Origin: Alviniconcha marisindica
Lineage: Eukaryota > Mollusca > Gastropoda > Provannidae
Assembly (NCBI GenBank): GCA_018857735.1
Contig: JABMCL010003926.1
Coordinates: 197,501-261,500, forward strand
Length of the DNA: 64,000 nucleotides
Reading direction: 5' to 3'
In this document: piece by piece, positions 12,548-24,769 of the stretch
How positions within the stretch are numbered: position 1 is the stretch's first letter
Layout: every line of letters begins with the position of its first letter
Translations under genes and position numbers: made by a program
The notes under the pieces: generated by a model
The model's input: only the letters and a program-made list of their open reading frames with translations
The model's database searches: none
Told to the model about the DNA's origin: nothing

Positions 12548-15500
12548 AAGCACCGTCACTGCCGCGGTACTGAACGACCCTGTGTCTAATGAACACTGCA
12601 CCGTCACTGCCGCGGTACTGAACGACCCTGTGTCTAATGAACACTGCACTGTCACCGTGTCAGTACTGAACGACCCTGTGTCTAATGAACACTGCACTGT
12701 CACCGTGTCAGTACTGAACGACCCTGTGTCTAATGAACACTGCACTGTCACCGTGTCAGTACTGAACGACCCTGTGTCTAATGAACACTGCACTGTCACC
12801 GTGTCAGTACTGAACGACCCTGTGTCTAATGAACACTGCACCGTCACTGCCGCGGTACTGAACGACCCTGTGTCTAATGAACACTGCACCGTCACTGCCG
12901 CGGTACTGAACGACCCTGTGTCTAATGAACACTGCACTGTCACCGTGTCAGTACTGAACGACCCTGTGTCTAATGAACACTGCACCGTCACTGCCGCGGT
13001 ACTGAACGACCCTGTGTCTAATGAACACTGCACTGTCACTGCCGCGGTACTGAACGACCCTGTGTCTAATGAACACTGCACTGTCACCGTGTCAGTACTG
13101 AACGACCCTGTGTCTAATGAACACTGCACTGTCACGTGCGTACTGAACGACCCTGTGTTTAATGAACACTGCACCGTCACCTGAGTACTGAACGACCTCT
13201 GTGTCTAATGAACACTGCACGTCACCGTGTCAGTACTGAACGACCTTGTGTCTAATGAACACTGCACGTCACTGCGCAGTACTGAACGACCCTTGTGTCT
13301 AATGAACACTGCACAGTCACCGTGTCAGTACTGAACGACCTTGTGTCTAATGAACACTGCACAGTCACCGTGTCAGTACTGGAAAACGACCTTGTGTTTA
13401 ATGAACACTGCACAGTCACCGTGTCAGTACTGAACGACCTTGTGTCTAATGAACACTGCACGTCACCGTGTCAGTACTGAACGACCTTGTGTCTAATGAA
13501 CACTGCACGTCACCGTGTCAGTACTGAACGACCTTGTGTCTAATGAACACTGCACTGTCACCGTGTCAGTACTGAACGACCTTGGTCTAATGAACACTGC
13601 ACAGTCACTGCAGTACTGAACGACCCTGTGTCTAATGAACACTGCACCGTCACTGCCGCGGTACTGAACGACCCTGTGTCTAATGAACACTGCACCGTCA
13701 CCGTGTCAGTACTGAACGACCCTGTGTCTAATGAACACTGCACCGTCACTGCCCGGTACTGAACGACCCTGTGTCTAATGAACACTGCACCGTCACTGCC
13801 ACGGTACTGAACGACCCTGTGTCTAATGAACACTGCACCGTCACTGCCGCGGTACTGAACGACCCTGTGTCTAATGAACACTGCACCGTCACTGCCGCGG
13901 TACTGAACGACCCTGTGTCTTAATGAACACTGCACCGTCACTGCCGTGTCAGTACTGAACGACCCTGTGTCTAATGAACACTGCACAGTCACGTGTCAGT
14001 ACTGAACGACCCTGTGTCTAATGAACACTGCACTGTCACTGGCGCTACTGAACGACCCTGTGTCTAATGAACACTGCACCGTCACTGCCGCGGTACTGAA
14101 CGACCCTGTGTCTAATGAACACTGCACTGTCACTGTGTCAGTACTGAACGACCCTGTGTCTAATGAACACTGCACTGTCACGTGTCAGTACTGAACGACC
14201 CTGTGTCTAATGAACACTGCACCGTCACTGCCCGGTACTGAACGACCCTGTGTCTAATGAACACTGCACCGTCAGGATCACTGCCTCTCCGGTACTGAAC
14301 GACCCTGTGTCTAATGAAACTGCACTGTCACCGTGTCAGTACTGAACGACCCTGTGTCTAATGAACACTGCACCTCACTGCCGCGGTACTGAACGACCTG
14401 TGTCTAATGAACACTGCACTGTCACCGTGTCAGTACTGAACGACCCTGTGTCTAATGAACACTGCACCGTCACTGCCGCGGTACTGAACGACCCTGTGTC
14501 TAATGAACACTGCACTGTCACCGTGTCAGTACTGAACGACCCTGTGTCTAATGAACACTGCACCGTCACTGCCGCGGTACTGAACGACCCTGTGTCTAAT
14601 GAACACTGCACTGTCACCGTGTCAGTACTGAACGACCCTGTGTCTAATGAACACTGCACCGTCACTGCCGCGGTACTGAACGACCCTGTGTCTAATGAAC
14701 ACTGCACTGTCACCGTGTCAGTACTGAACGACCCTGTGTCTAATGAACACTGCACCGTCACTGCCGCGGTACTGAACGACCCTGTGTCTAATGAACACTG
14801 CACTGTCACCGTGTCAGTACTGAACGACCCTGTGTCTAATGAACACTGCACCGTCACTGCCGCGGTACTGAACGACCCTGTGTCTAATGAACACTGCACT
14901 GTCACCGTGTCAGTACTGAACGACCCTGTGTCTAATGAACACTGCACCGTCACTGCGCGGTACTGAACGACCCTGTGTCTAATGAACACTGCACTGTCAC
15001 AATCCGCGTCAGTACTGAACGACCCTGTGTCTAATGAACACTGCACGTCACTCGTGTCAGTACTGAACGACCCTGTGTCTAATGAACACTGCACGTCACT
15101 GCCGCGGTACTGAACGACCCTGTGTCTAATGAACACTGCACCGTCACTGCCGCGGTACTGAACGACCCTGTGTCTAATGAACACTGCACTGTCACCGTGT
15201 CAGTACTGAACGACCCTGTGTCTAATGAACACTGCACCGTCACTGCCGCGGTACTGAACGACCCTGTGTCTTAATGAACACTGCACTGTCACCGTGTCAG
15301 TACTGAACGACCCTGTGTCTTTAAAGAACACTGCACCGTCACTGGCAGTACTGAACGACCCTGTGTCTAATGAACACTGCACTGTCACCCTGCCAGTACT
15401 GAACGACCCTGTGTCTAATGAACACTGCACCGTCACTGTGCAGTACTGAACGACCCTGTGTCTAATGAACACTGCACCGTCACTGCCAGGTACTGAACGA

Positions 15501-16162
15501 CCCTGTGTCTAATGAACACTGCACGTCACTGTGTCAGTACTGAACGACCCTTTTGTTTAATGAACACTGCACTGTCACTGCCACGGTACTGAACGACCCT
15601 GTGTTTAATGAACACTGCACCGTCACTGCCGCGTACTGAACGACCCTGTGTTTAATGAACACTGCACTGTCACTGTCAGTACTGAACGACCCTGTGTCTA
15701 ATGAACACTGCCCCGTCACTGCTGCAGTACTGAACGACCCTGTGTTTAATGAACACTGCACCGTCACTGCCGCGGTACTGAACGACCTTGTGTCTAATGA
15801 ACACTGCACAGTCACTGTCTCAGTACTGAACGACCTTGTGTTTAATGAACACTGCACTGTCACTGTGTCAGTATTGAACGACACTGTGTTTAATGAACAC
15901 TGCACTGTCACTGTGTCAGTACTGAACAACCTGTGTTAATGAACACTGCACCGTCATGCGCATGGTACTGAACGACACTGTGTCTAATGAACATGCACTG
16001 TCACTGTGTCCAGTACTGAACGACCTTTTTGTGTCTATAATGAATACTGCACTGTCACCTGTGTCAGTACTGAACGACCTTGTGTCTAATGAACACTGCA
16101 CAGTCACTGTGTCAGTACTGAGCGACCTTGTGTTTAATGAACACTGCACTGTCACTGTGTCA
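12548..16162. repeat. 48-bp satellite, about 75 copies
   Basis: Unit GTACTGAACGACCCTGTGTC + TAATGAACACTGCACCGTCA + an 8-bp variable end, either CTGCCGCG (type A) or CCGTGTCA (type B). Between about 14400 and 14950 A and B alternate strictly, forming a 96-bp higher-order unit. Elsewhere runs of A or B occur. Indels become common after about 15000. The 48-bp period keeps frames open on both strands (up to 343 codons) without evidence of coding. Confidence 0.97.
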
Positions 16163-16634
16163 GTATTGAGCAATGTTGTACTGCACTGTCACTGTGTCAG
16201 TATTGAGCAATGTTGTACTGCACTGTCACTGTGTCAGTATTGAGCAATGTTGTACTGCTTTGACACTGTGTCAGTATTGAGGATGTTGTACTGCTTTGTC
16301 ACTGTGTCAGTATTGAGCGATGTTGTACTGCTTTGACACTGTGTCAGTATCTGAGCATGTTGTACTGCTTTGTCACTGTGTCAGTATATGAGCAATGTTG
16401 TACTGCACTTTGTCACTGTGTCAGTATTGAGCGATGTTGTACTGCTTTGTCACTGTGTCAGTATTGAGCGATGTTGTACTGCTTTGTCACTGTGTCAGTA
16501 TTGAGCGATGTTGTACTGCTTTGTCACTGTGTCAGTATTGAGCGATGTTGTACTGCTTTGTCACTGTGTCAGTATTGAGCGATGTTGTACTGCTTTGTCA
16601 CTGTGTCAGTATTGAGCAATGTTGTACTGCTTTG
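16163..16634. repeat. 37-bp derivative satellite, left segment
   Basis: Unit GTCAGTATTGAGCAATGTTG + TACTGCTTTGTCACTGT. Aligned to the 48-bp unit it lacks about 11 bp from the GTGTTTAATGAACAC part. The change from 48- to 37-bp units is abrupt at about 16163. The segment is cut at 16634 by the MITE. Confidence 0.95.
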
Positions 16635-17055
16635 CATAGCTGTCAACCCCTATTGGGAGTAAACCTTAGTCCAGAGTTTGTGAACCTGTATTTCCCTTAT
16701 GCAGGCTGGGGTCTTTTGTTTTTTTGCTGGTGGCAGCGGCATTTTGAATTCCAATCGGCATGTGTGGCAGTGGAAGGAAGAAGCAATGTTGTGCTAAATA
16801 TGCATGCACAACTTCAAATCTCACTTCTGATGAGATTTCGTAGCCTATTGCACTAGGCCAGCCAGTGTGCATTTGGTGATGGCGTTCATTGGCTGCTCGT
16901 TTGACAGTTTTTCAATCTTTTTGCTCAGTTTAAAACAACAAAATCTCATGAAAATTATGTTTTCCTGTATCCATTTTCCAATATGGCCATATCCCCCCAA
17001 AAATAATGAAAAAAATGTATTTTATACTGGTAAACTGTATGGGTTAACAGGTATG
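16635..17055. mobile_element. MITE copy 2 inserted in the satellite
   Basis: A 421-bp copy of the element at 3971-4891. Left end CATAGCTGTCAACCC; right end GGGTTAACAGGTATG, two mismatches from a perfect inverted repeat. It is flanked by a perfect 6-bp direct repeat GCTTTG (16629-16634 and 17056-17061). The satellite unit TACTGCTTTG|TCACTG is interrupted exactly there, so the empty site can be read from neighbouring units. No coding capacity. Confidence 0.9.
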
Positions 17056-17480
17056 GCTTTGTCACCGTGTCAGTATTGAACAAGGTTCTACTGCTTTGTC
17101 ACTGTGTCAGTATTGAGCAATGCTGTACTGCACTGTCACTGTGTCAGTATTGAACAATGTTGTACTGCGCTGTCACTGTGTCAGTATTGAGCAATGTTGT
17201 ACTGCGCTGTCACTGTGTCAGTATAGAGCAATGCTGAACTGCGCTGTCACTGTGTCAGTATTGAGCAATGCTGTACTGCGCTGTCACTGTGTCAGTATTG
17301 AGCAATGCTGTACTGCGCTGTCACTGTGTCAGTATTGAGCAATGCTGTACTGCGCTGTCACTGTGTCAGTATTGAGCAATGCTGTACTGCGCTGTCACTG
17401 TGTCAGTATTGAGCAATGCTGTACTGCGCTGTCACTGTGTCAGTATTGAGCAATGCTGTACTGCGCTGTCACTGTGTCAG
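17056..17480. repeat. 37-bp satellite, right segment
   Basis: Continuation of the 37-bp array after the MITE, with TGCGCTGTCACTGT as the common variant. Copies at 17254-17470 are nearly identical, pointing to recent amplification. Confidence 0.95.
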
Positions 17481-17818
17481 TACTGAGTGGGCTTGTGCTT
17501 ATACTGCGGCACTGTCAGCATTGAGCATGGTTGTATTGCTTTGTCACTGTGTCAGTACTCAATCATTGAGTGAGCTTGTGCTCAATGAATACTTCACTGT
17601 CAGTATTGAATGTTGTACTGCGCTGTCACTGTGTCAGTACTCAATCATTGAGTGAGCTTGTGCTCAATGAATACTTCACTGTCAGTATTGAATGTTGTAC
17701 TGCTTTTTCACTGTGTCAATACTCAATCATTGAGTGAGCTTGTGCTCAATGAATACTTCACTGTCGGTATTGAACAATGTTGTACTGCTTTTTCACTGTG
17801 TCAGAACTGACTCACTGG
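17481..17818. repeat. Satellite edge with a longer, diverged unit
   Basis: Three copies of a longer unit containing TCAATCATTGAGTGAGCTTG and CTCAATGAATACTTCACTGT plus the TATTGAATGTTGTACTGC core. The array is interrupted by the LINE fragment. Confidence 0.88.
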
Positions 17819-18660
17819 GTCATTGATCAAATTTAATAATGATATTGATAAGTGTAAAATTTTAAATGCTGGCAAAAACAATCCAGAGTTGTTGTTGTTT
17901 TACGGATGGCAGGGAGCTTCAATGTAAAGAGGTAGAAAAAGACCTGGGAGTTCTTGTTGATAAAGACCTAAAATTTGAGCAGCATATATTATAAATGAGA
18001 CTGTCAAAACAGCAAATAAAATAGCAGGCATAATTGCACATTACATTCACCATAAACACAAAGAGATTACGGTACCACTTTTTAAATCATTAGACTTATT
18101 TTAGAGTATGGTAATGCTGTGTGGGCACCTTGTTTTATAAAAAAAATATAACTCATATTGAAAATGTGCAAAGACGCTTTATCAAACGTATTACTGGCAT
18201 GAGCAACCTGGAGTATAAACGAAGACTAATGGCACTAAAATTACCAAGCTTGGAATACAGAAGAGCAAACTTACAATTATACATGGTTATTATGATCAGG
18301 AGACTGTTTGTGCCTTGTTCAAGCTGTATAAATCTGCTGGAACTCAAGAACACCCTTTCAAACTACATAAGAAGACAGTTCTTACTAATCAGCATGCACA
18401 TTTTTTTTACTAAGACAAAATTTTATAAACAATTGGAACAGCTTGCCATCCAACATCGCATTAGCAGGAACACTAAACTCCCTCAAAAATGTTCTAGATA
18501 AACATTAGAAACAGAATATATATGGCACAAGGTAACCAACGAAAACAAGCCCGGTCAATTTATGAAGCACTCCTAAAGAATAATGTTGAGCATAATATAA
18601 CCCAAAACACGAATTAGCAGGCAAAAGGCTAAAAAGCCTACCAGCCGTAATCTGATATGA
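17819..18660 (+). pseudogene. Non-LTR retrotransposon fragment, C-terminal reverse transcriptase region
   Basis: Translation in shifting frames gives the usual end of a LINE RT: IDKCKILNAGKN, then EVEKDLGVLVDKDLKFEQHI, then ANKIAGIIAHYIH, then LILEYGNAVWAP, then IENVQRRFIKRITGMSNLEY, then (another frame) NNWNSLPSNIALAGTLNSLK. Stops and frameshifts separate these blocks, and the catalytic fingers/palm are missing, so this is a dead 5'-truncated copy. It is flanked on both sides by the same satellite family, so it was inserted in the array. The family is CR1/Jockey-like in appearance, but I cannot fix the clade. Confidence 0.85.
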
Positions 18661-18665
18661 TATAA

Positions 18666-18800
18666 TATGAGTGAGCTTGTGCTCAGTCAATACTTCACTG
18701 TCAGTACTGAACAAGGTTGTATCGATTTGTCACTGTCACGTGACTGTGTATTGAGTGAGCTGGTGCGAGGTCATGTTTAAAGAACACACTGCACTGTCAT
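18666..18800. repeat. Satellite remnant right of the LINE
   Basis: GAGTGAGCTTGTGCTCAGTC and ACTTCACTGTCAGTACTGAA are the same units as at 17481-17818. The satellite therefore extended across the LINE insertion. It then degenerates and is followed by (CA)n to about 18862. Confidence 0.85.
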
Positions 18801-18862
18801 GCACACATGCACACACACACGCATGCACACACACACACACCCACACACACACACACATACAC

Positions 18863-19610
18863 CTTGAACTAAGAAAACAATGCATACTTATTGTGAAACA
18901 GTAACCGGGCAATATACTGAAGCCTCCCCATACCAAAACTGAAGCATATAATTATAACAGTTTCACTACTTCTGATCATATTCCAGGATATGGCCAGCTA
19001 AGGTTTAAAAACAAGGCTACAATTTGCAAAATATGCTGACATTTGTAAAGCCATGGTGAAACATTAATTTCAATCTTCAGATGCAAAGTGCATTACGCAG
19101 TAAGTAAATTGGTGTTTTACGCCCAGTCAACCAATGCGGTTATATCAGGGCGATGTGTATTACCCAACCAACACAGGTAGCAAACTGTAATAATACACTA
19201 CTCAAAAAAAAATTTAAAAAATAAAAAAGAGAATACTGTCTCAGTAAGTTAGAAAATTAAATGCTAATAAAAAAGATATTTAAAAAAATATATACATATA
19301 TATTTATAAAATTTAAATTTGTCCAGATAAACGCTGTCCAAACAATTCCCGTACATTGCAATTTTTGAACAAAGAATCAGTTCGGATTATAAAATTTTAA
19401 AAAAGCTCAACAGGTTTAAGAAGTCGATCATGTGTTTTTGCATTGCTAAACATTCTGCAATAGGTTCTCAGTTTAACAGAGCCCTAAACTGAATTCAAAC
19501 ACAGCAGAGCAGATCTACAGATGAGATAATAATAATACATTTATAAAGTGTAAAATCTTGTCTGTAGAGACTGTTCTCAGTGGGTACAGTCTACACGCGT
19601 GTTAACATAC
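18863..19610. other. Mostly unique AT-rich sequence with a SINE-tail copy
   Basis: No gene recognised apart from the dispersed tail at 19099-19154. A CATTTATAAAGTGTAAAATC segment near 19540 resembles part of another dispersed repeat. Confidence 0.5.
19099..19154 (-). mobile_element. SINE-like 3' tail copy
   Basis: AGTAAGTAAATTGGTGTTTT then ACGCCCAGTCAACC and TGCGGTTATATCAGGGCGA. Read on the minus strand it ends in (CTTA)n, a typical SINE tail. Near-identical copies lie at 24555-24614, 32669-32696, 57389-57440 (opposite orientation) and 59461-59511 (opposite). Confidence 0.7.
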
Positions 19611-19625
19611 AGACCCCCCCCCCCC

Positions 19626-19658
<33 letters not shown>

Positions 19659-19748
19659 GCACACACACACACACACACACACACGCACGCATTCACGCAC
19701 ACACACACACATGCATACACACACACACACACATACACACACACACGT

Positions 19749-19793
<45 letters not shown>

Positions 19794-19905
19794 CACACAC
19801 ACACACACGCACACACACACACACGCCCACACACACACACACACACATGCACACACACACACACGCACACACGCACACACACACACACACACACATATGC
19901 ACGCA
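19611..19905. repeat. Poly-C followed by a (CA)n microsatellite
   Basis: C run at 19614-19628, then a CA run with CACG and CATG variants. A G-rich stretch follows at 20095-20190. Confidence 0.95.
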
Positions 19906-20256
19906 CACAGAGGCACCCATGCACAAGCATACTCAACTTAATCTACCCACAGCTTAACAGGACAGAAAACAAGAGACTTCGACCAATGAAGACAGCAGCA
20001 CAGAAACTGAAACATGGCAGGTGGACAGCTTTAAATATATAACATCAACATAGCTGAGGCAAGAAGTGATGGTGATCAAGACTGGGTCCAGAGGTGGGGA
20101 CAGCCCCATGGGCAGGCGTGGGGGTGGGGGAGGGGAGCCTGGGTGGGGGAGGGGGTGCATGGGGGTGCAGGGCATTGGGGTGTGAGGGGGGCTGCAGTGG
20201 AAGCGATCATTTAAGGATGAACTGCATGGCTGACTCACTGTGGGATTTTCTGACTT

Positions 20257-20605
20257 TGCACACTAATCTGACCAGGATTATACAAGTTATCCCTGCCACT
20301 GTCAGGCACAGTAAATCACATTAAAGCCTTTCCAAGCTGCTCTGCAGAACATACTCCTGCCTCAGAAATGGGATTGCTTTGGGCAGCTCTTAATGACCTT
20401 GACCCCCCCCCACCCCCACCCCCCTCCATTTCTTCCATCCTTCTGCCCATTCCACACTAATCTGACCAGGATTACACAAGTTATCCCTGCCACTGTCAGG
20501 CACAGTAAATCACATTAAAGCCTTTCCAAGCTGTTCTGCAGAACATACCCCTGCCTCAGAAATGGGATTGCTTTGGGCAGCTCTTAATGACCTTGACCTC
20601 CACCC
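20257..20605. repeat. Direct duplication of about 150 bp, period about 192 bp
   Basis: CACACTAATCTGACCAGGAT through CTCTTAATGACCTTGACC occurs twice (from about 20259 and 20452) with over 95 percent identity by eye. Each copy is followed by a C-rich spacer. Both carry TAATCTGACCAGGATTA, an imperfect palindrome of TAATC/GATTA sites. Confidence 0.92.
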
Positions 20606-20829
20606 CCCCCCACCTCCATTTCTTCCATTCTTCTGCCCATTCCACAACTGGCAGCTTAAAGGTTTAAAGGTTACTAGGGTAATGGCACACTGGTTATAGA
20701 TTGTTCAAACTAGCCAATAATCAGTAACAGATCTCACTGTCACTGTCACTGAGTGTCGGAACCAGCTGTGCAGCTGCCATTTGAAAAAACTGAGCAACTG
20801 TTTTAATCAGGAGCTTGTCAGCCACAGCG

Positions 20830-21140
20830 CCTACATGACTTGACTGCACTGGAGAACTCTTCAATGGCTGCCTGTCCAAGCACGTGATGAATACAAGTTA
20901 TAAACCCTTTGTCATTCATTTTTGTCTGATACAGCCACTGTTTATCCGTCTGGTCTTCTTCCTGTGTACTGTCCATCAAGACAACTTGGAGTGAACTCGA
21001 CTCTTCCTCGGACTCTAGAACACTGCCTATTCCACTTGTAACTTTTGACCAAAACATCTGGACATCATTCTTTTTCCTGTGCTGTTCATTCTGTCTGGAA
21101 TTACCTACCTCATAAAATAAGACACATTTACTCTCACTTT
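20830..21140 (+). pseudogene. LINE fragment, RT C-terminus
   Basis: Translation gives HWRTLQWLPVQARDEYKL, followed in other frames by LPVYCPSRQLGVNSTLPRTL and SFSCAVHSVWNYLPHKIRH. These are the conserved blocks (HWLPV.aRi.YKl; PSRqLRSs.d.rtL; saaP.vWNsLP) near the end of many animal non-LTR reverse transcriptases. Several frameshifts make it non-functional. It runs into (GTT)n at about 21150. Confidence 0.85.
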
Positions 21141-21149
21141 ATCAATTTT

Positions 21150-21185
21150 TTGTTTGTTGTTTTTGTTGTTGTTGTATTGTTGTTG

Positions 21186-21278
<93 letters not shown>

Positions 21279-21282
21279 TTGC
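21150..21282. repeat. (GTT)n-(TG)n-(GTT)n compound microsatellite
   Basis: A TG run framed on both sides by GTT runs, nearly symmetrical. Confidence 0.95.
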
Positions 21283-21715
21283 TGTTTGTATAGCATGTTC
21301 ATATTATATATATAACAAAACAGTATCAGTACCTGTCCTGCCCATAGAATTATTCTAGGCTAACTGGCATCTTTTAAACTAGATCATGGTACCAAAGAGT
21401 GCATTGTACTAAATTATATTAACTATTCTCTTAATATTAATAAATTATGACCACTAGATTGTATTATCTTCATTAGTTTAAACTGAGACAAACACTGAGA
21501 AAGTCCACACCAGTGGACCTGAAATTATGCTGGTTAACTACTGTTTCATGGTTTATTCATTATACAGAGCAGCACAGCCATGTGACTACAGCATCTAAAG
21601 TAGGTATGTGCATAGGTGTGTGTGTGGGGTGGGGGGGGGTGCATATGTGTGGGGGGGGGGGGGGTGCATGTTGTGTGTGTGGGGGGGGGGGGCATGCATG
21701 CATGTGTGTGTGTGT

Positions 21716-21754
<39 letters not shown>

Positions 21755-22625
21755 CCTATTTACACAAAATGAAAACTTTCAATACTGACCAGTATGATAT
21801 TAATAAGTATAATACATTAAAATGCAGTTTATTCCTGCAGTTGGATCAAGCTGCCTTGAAAAATTAAAGACAGTTAGAGTTGACCACTAATTTTGATTTG
21901 TGTAACTTGTCAAGTGGTGTGCCTACCATGTATACACATCCTCCGCGTCCATGAATGCAAGCTTGAAAAGTTGAATGTATACTATGTTAGTAATAGTATG
22001 TACATGATGTGTATTGTCAAGTATGAGGTTTTGCAGGGACATGATGGAGGATAAAACATGCTGACCATTCTCACTTCTCTACCCATAGCTGACACTTGTG
22101 ACAGTGTGAAATATTTATATGAATGATATTCATTTTATTGCTGCCTCACTTACTCAAGGCACATTTTGTAAATATAGAATTTATGATGGGAGTTGGACAC
22201 ACTGTCAAGCATGATCAAAACCAAAAGGGCAAAAGGGCAACAGTAATATTAATAAACAGTTTAAGCTTAAAATGTTTAGCTGTGAGTACAAATTTCTGGG
22301 CCGGATTTTTACTCTCCGGCATTGACAATGACATACATGTGAAACAGGCTGCCACGTGCCAGCTGATGTCCTCCATTCCTTGCTATCCTCAAATGGTTTG
22401 AGGATGCGTGTGTGCATGTGCTTGTGTACAGCACTGGCATAGTACGGAATGAACTGATATGTATGTGGATATGCCAACGTAGTGCATACTTCATGTTCAT
22501 ACCGCCCCCCCCACCCCCCCTCCCCCCCCCATTTTCATACATTTGAAGACCACAAACCGACGGGGCTAAAAGTGGACATTGCCCGTTCCTTCATCCCAGT
22601 TCAACGGTAGCTAAACTAGAAATTC
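21283..22625. other. Unique AT-rich sequence, no gene seen
   Basis: Contains G-rich/TG repeats at 21615-21752 and a C-rich stretch at 22503-22530. No supported coding region. Confidence 0.55.
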
Positions 22626-22632
22626 ATCGTAC

Positions 22633-22688
<56 letters not shown>

Positions 22689-22697
22689 ATATATATC
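22633..22697. repeat. (TA)n microsatellite
   Basis: TA run with two TTA interruptions. Confidence 0.95.
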
Positions 22698-23522
22698 CAG
22701 TTCGGCGGCACACCTTTCAGTATCTTCGCTAAACCACTCAGCCTACCCACGCTGCGACCTGACAATTTGTCTGCGTATCAGCAATCTAGATGCCGATGAA
22801 AGTTTAAAAAAATAAAAGACACAACTTTAGCCCTGAAGTGTTCATCTGGGAAATCTAGTCGGCTGTCTATCACTATCAAAAATCATATTATTAGACTTCT
22901 CTAAACGTCATATTTATGTGGAGCGACTGAAAACGCCCTAAAGACACGACACACGCATTTCACGTTCGCATCACTTTACAAACAGATTGCAATGTTCTGC
23001 AACAGTGCAAGTTTTAGGGCCAGGACTCACCATGAAACAGGCACCAAATCCGTTGCACCAGCGGCAGTTCTCGGTGCAAAACAGCTGCTGCAGCACCAAG
23101 CATCAAACCGGACGGCCACCGCGAACGATGTGTCACATGAACATAAAGGTCACGTGATCAAACATATGTGCATGTCAGTTCAATCTTTGCTCTTTCTAAA
23201 TTCCACTGAATGGGGTAAATATGCATCAAAGTAAATATGCATCGATGCTGTAACATCGCACGAAGGAACTGAAACTTTACCATTTTGTTTTTGTTTTAGT
23301 TTTTTTCTCTCCCATGCAGGTTTGTAAAGGCTGCGCCGGAAATAGGAGACCGAAAGTGGAACATTTCCTGTTTTGAATTGAATTGTGGATCGTCTGTGGA
23401 CCTATGGTATGAATGAGAGGAGCAGAGTACAAACTGTCAAAAATAAATAAGAATGACAATGATACGAATGACAATGATGATGTAACAAACGCATGATGGT
23501 TGCGTTAAAGATAATACCCTAA
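22698..23522. other. Unique sequence, no gene seen
   Basis: No gene recognised. CpG density is somewhat raised around 22930-23130, but no exon or promoter can be assigned. Confidence 0.5.
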
Positions 23523-23524
23523 CG

Positions 23525-24112
<588 letters not shown>

Positions 24113-24160
<48 letters not shown>

Positions 24161-24162
24161 CA
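24113..24162. repeat. (AC)n-(AGC)n microsatellite
   Basis: AC run followed by six AGC repeats. Confidence 0.95.
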
Positions 24163-24392
24163 TGTAAGCTCATCAGTGATGGAGATGGATGAAACAGGAA
24201 GCCAGAAAGATGTAAAAGGTTCCTGGGATGAACAAATGAAAATCAAGAGAACATAAAGGTTCTGATCAGTGAAGACTTGAAAGATTGGATGAGTTAGCAT
24301 TAGGCCTTTCAATTAAAGCAACTATGGTTTGACAAGTCAGGGAAAGGACCAAGGAATTTTTACCTGTTACTGAGAAAATGTCTTTTGATATT

Positions 24393-24394
<2 letters not shown>

Positions 24395-24453
<59 letters not shown>
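24395..24453. repeat. (TG)n microsatellite
   Basis: Pure TG run; a second one lies at 24704-24748. Confidence 0.95.
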
Positions 24454-24455
<2 letters not shown>

Positions 24456-24554
24456 ATTTTTAATTTTTAATAGAATACAACAACAAGCAGTTTTCAAATT
24501 TGCAGTGGAAGCTGCCTTTGCCGTCAAATCAATAAACAGAAAAACTTTACCAGC

Positions 24555-24614
24555 AGTAAGTAAGTAAGTTGGTGTTTTACGCCCAGTCAACCGGTGCGGT
24601 TATATCAGGGCGAT
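24555..24614 (-). mobile_element. SINE-like 3' tail copy
   Basis: AGTAAGTAAGTAAGTTGGTG, then ACGCCCAGTCAACCGGTGCG and GTTATATCAGGGCGA. This is the best-preserved copy of the tail family. Minus-strand reading ends in (CTTA)n. Confidence 0.72.
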
Positions 24615-24699
24615 TTATTGGCAGTATTTTCACATATTGCTGACTCAAGGAAGAATGAGAAGGAAGAAGCAAATTACAAAAAATGACCCTTAGTTGTGG

Positions 24700-24750
<51 letters not shown>

Positions 24751-24769
24751 ATGTCAAGTCCATGTCGGA

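Noticed and set aside
12153..13184. 343-codon frame over the CpG island and satellite
   Set aside because: Starts at a non-ATG codon, includes a glycine run from a G homopolymer, then only 16-residue repeats; the opposite strand is open too.
14375..15184. 269-codon minus-strand frame
   Set aside because: 48-bp satellite read in a frame lacking stops.
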